Source: Phoronis australis
Taxonomy: Eukaryota; Phoronida; Phoronidae
Assembly: GCA_002633005.1 (NCBI GenBank)
Contig: NMRA01000842.1
Location: 57,072-113,868 of the forward strand
Reading direction: 5' to 3'
Length of the DNA: 56,797 nt
Of this stretch, positions 56,385 through 56,797 are shown piece after piece. Each line of letters opens with the position of its first letter. The first letter of the stretch is position 1. The notes beneath the pieces are model-generated. The model ran no database searches and had not been told where the DNA came from. It was given only the letters and a program-made list of their open reading frames with translations. A program made the translations under genes and the position numbers.

Positions 56385-56797
56385 GAGCGAACCTTGGCGA
56401 AATTAACCAAGAAGATGACGATAAAGATGATGACGAAGATGACGAATATGACGACGATGGTGGCGAGGTTGAACAAAAGAAGTAATAACAACATACACAT
56501 GACAAATGTTGAAGTCCGAAATCAGTAAGAAAAAGGCTACAGTTTTGAGCGACACTTGGCGAAATTAACAGAAAAGACATCACGACGGAGATGATTACGA
56601 AGATGATGACGATGATGACGAATATGATGACGGTGGTGGCGATGATGAACAACATCACAACATTCATATGACGAACTTAGATGTCATAAATCAATAAGAA
56701 ATAGGCTACAGTCTAGTTCAATAGAAGATAAACCAAAATCAATGCAGCAAGAGCGCTCAACAAAGGAACAGCGTTATCAGAAAATCTCAAATAACTC
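56385..56797 (+). repeat. Acidic-tail units 2 and 3 (GATGAC-rich)
   Basis: Both units start GAGCGA..CTTGGCGAAATTAA, as unit 1 at 55187, and go on with GATGAC/GATGAA repeats. Unit 3 ends with CAACAAAGGAACAGC..TATCAGAAAATC, again matching unit 1. Frames differ: unit 2 gives an acidic peptide in another frame, and unit 3 has a stop (TGA) soon after KLTEK. The window ends inside or just after unit 3. Confidence 0.6.

Noticed and set aside
1-56797. tRNA, rRNA or other structural RNA genes
   Set aside because: Occurrences of GTTCGA were checked by eye for tRNA B-box context and no cloverleaf was found. Small RNAs cannot be excluded without a covariance-model search.

Overview
This is a window of animal nuclear DNA. 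Coding exons are small and separated by long AT-rich introns and intergenic DNA. Splice sites are GT/AG, dispersed repeats are abundant, and the recognisable genes (a class A GPCR, a Bcl-2-family protein, a HSD17B7-like reductase, a THAP-type zinc finger) are metazoan. The species cannot be fixed from sequence alone. An invertebrate bilaterian, perhaps an invertebrate deuterostome, is my guess. Single Ns at 22511 and 38352 fit a draft or clone assembly.

Layout. 1-5.7 kb: repeat-rich DNA with three diverged copies of one dispersed repeat and several minisatellites. 7.9-9.1 kb: a GPCR gene with one coding exon, + strand. 12.1-23.4 kb: the 5' part of a HSD17B7-like gene on the - strand. Exons 2, 3 and 4 are clear and exon 1 is tentative; none appears in full as a long ORF. 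Its third intron holds a degenerate Ty3/gypsy element (15317-18851) in antisense orientation, itself perhaps inside an older DNA transposon. 25.1-25.4 kb: an ORF with a complete THAP zinc-finger signature, - strand. 26-33 kb: mostly unexplained DNA plus repeats. 33.46-33.91 kb: the main coding exon of an anti-apoptotic-type Bcl-2 protein, + strand, ending at a splice donor after the BH2 tryptophan. 39-44 kb: nested mobile elements, including two related foldback elements. 44-51.5 kb: no convincing gene. 51.9-52.2 kb: an exon whose translation resembles the first half of a CARD domain. 52.7-56.8 kb: minisatellites, a 430-bp hairpin element and three related acidic-repeat units.

The strongest new signal is a set of foldback-type mobile elements. 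Their long inverted arms are built from degenerate units of about 21 bp that start GGAC, and they are flanked by 5-bp direct repeats. One (39205-40603) sits inside another element whose uninterrupted relative at 26 kb shows the empty target site. The window is also dense in minisatellites (more than 15 arrays), one of them with a 93-bp higher-order period.

The genes do not form an operon or pathway. The Bcl-2 exon and the CARD-like exon could both relate to apoptosis, but their proximity may be chance.
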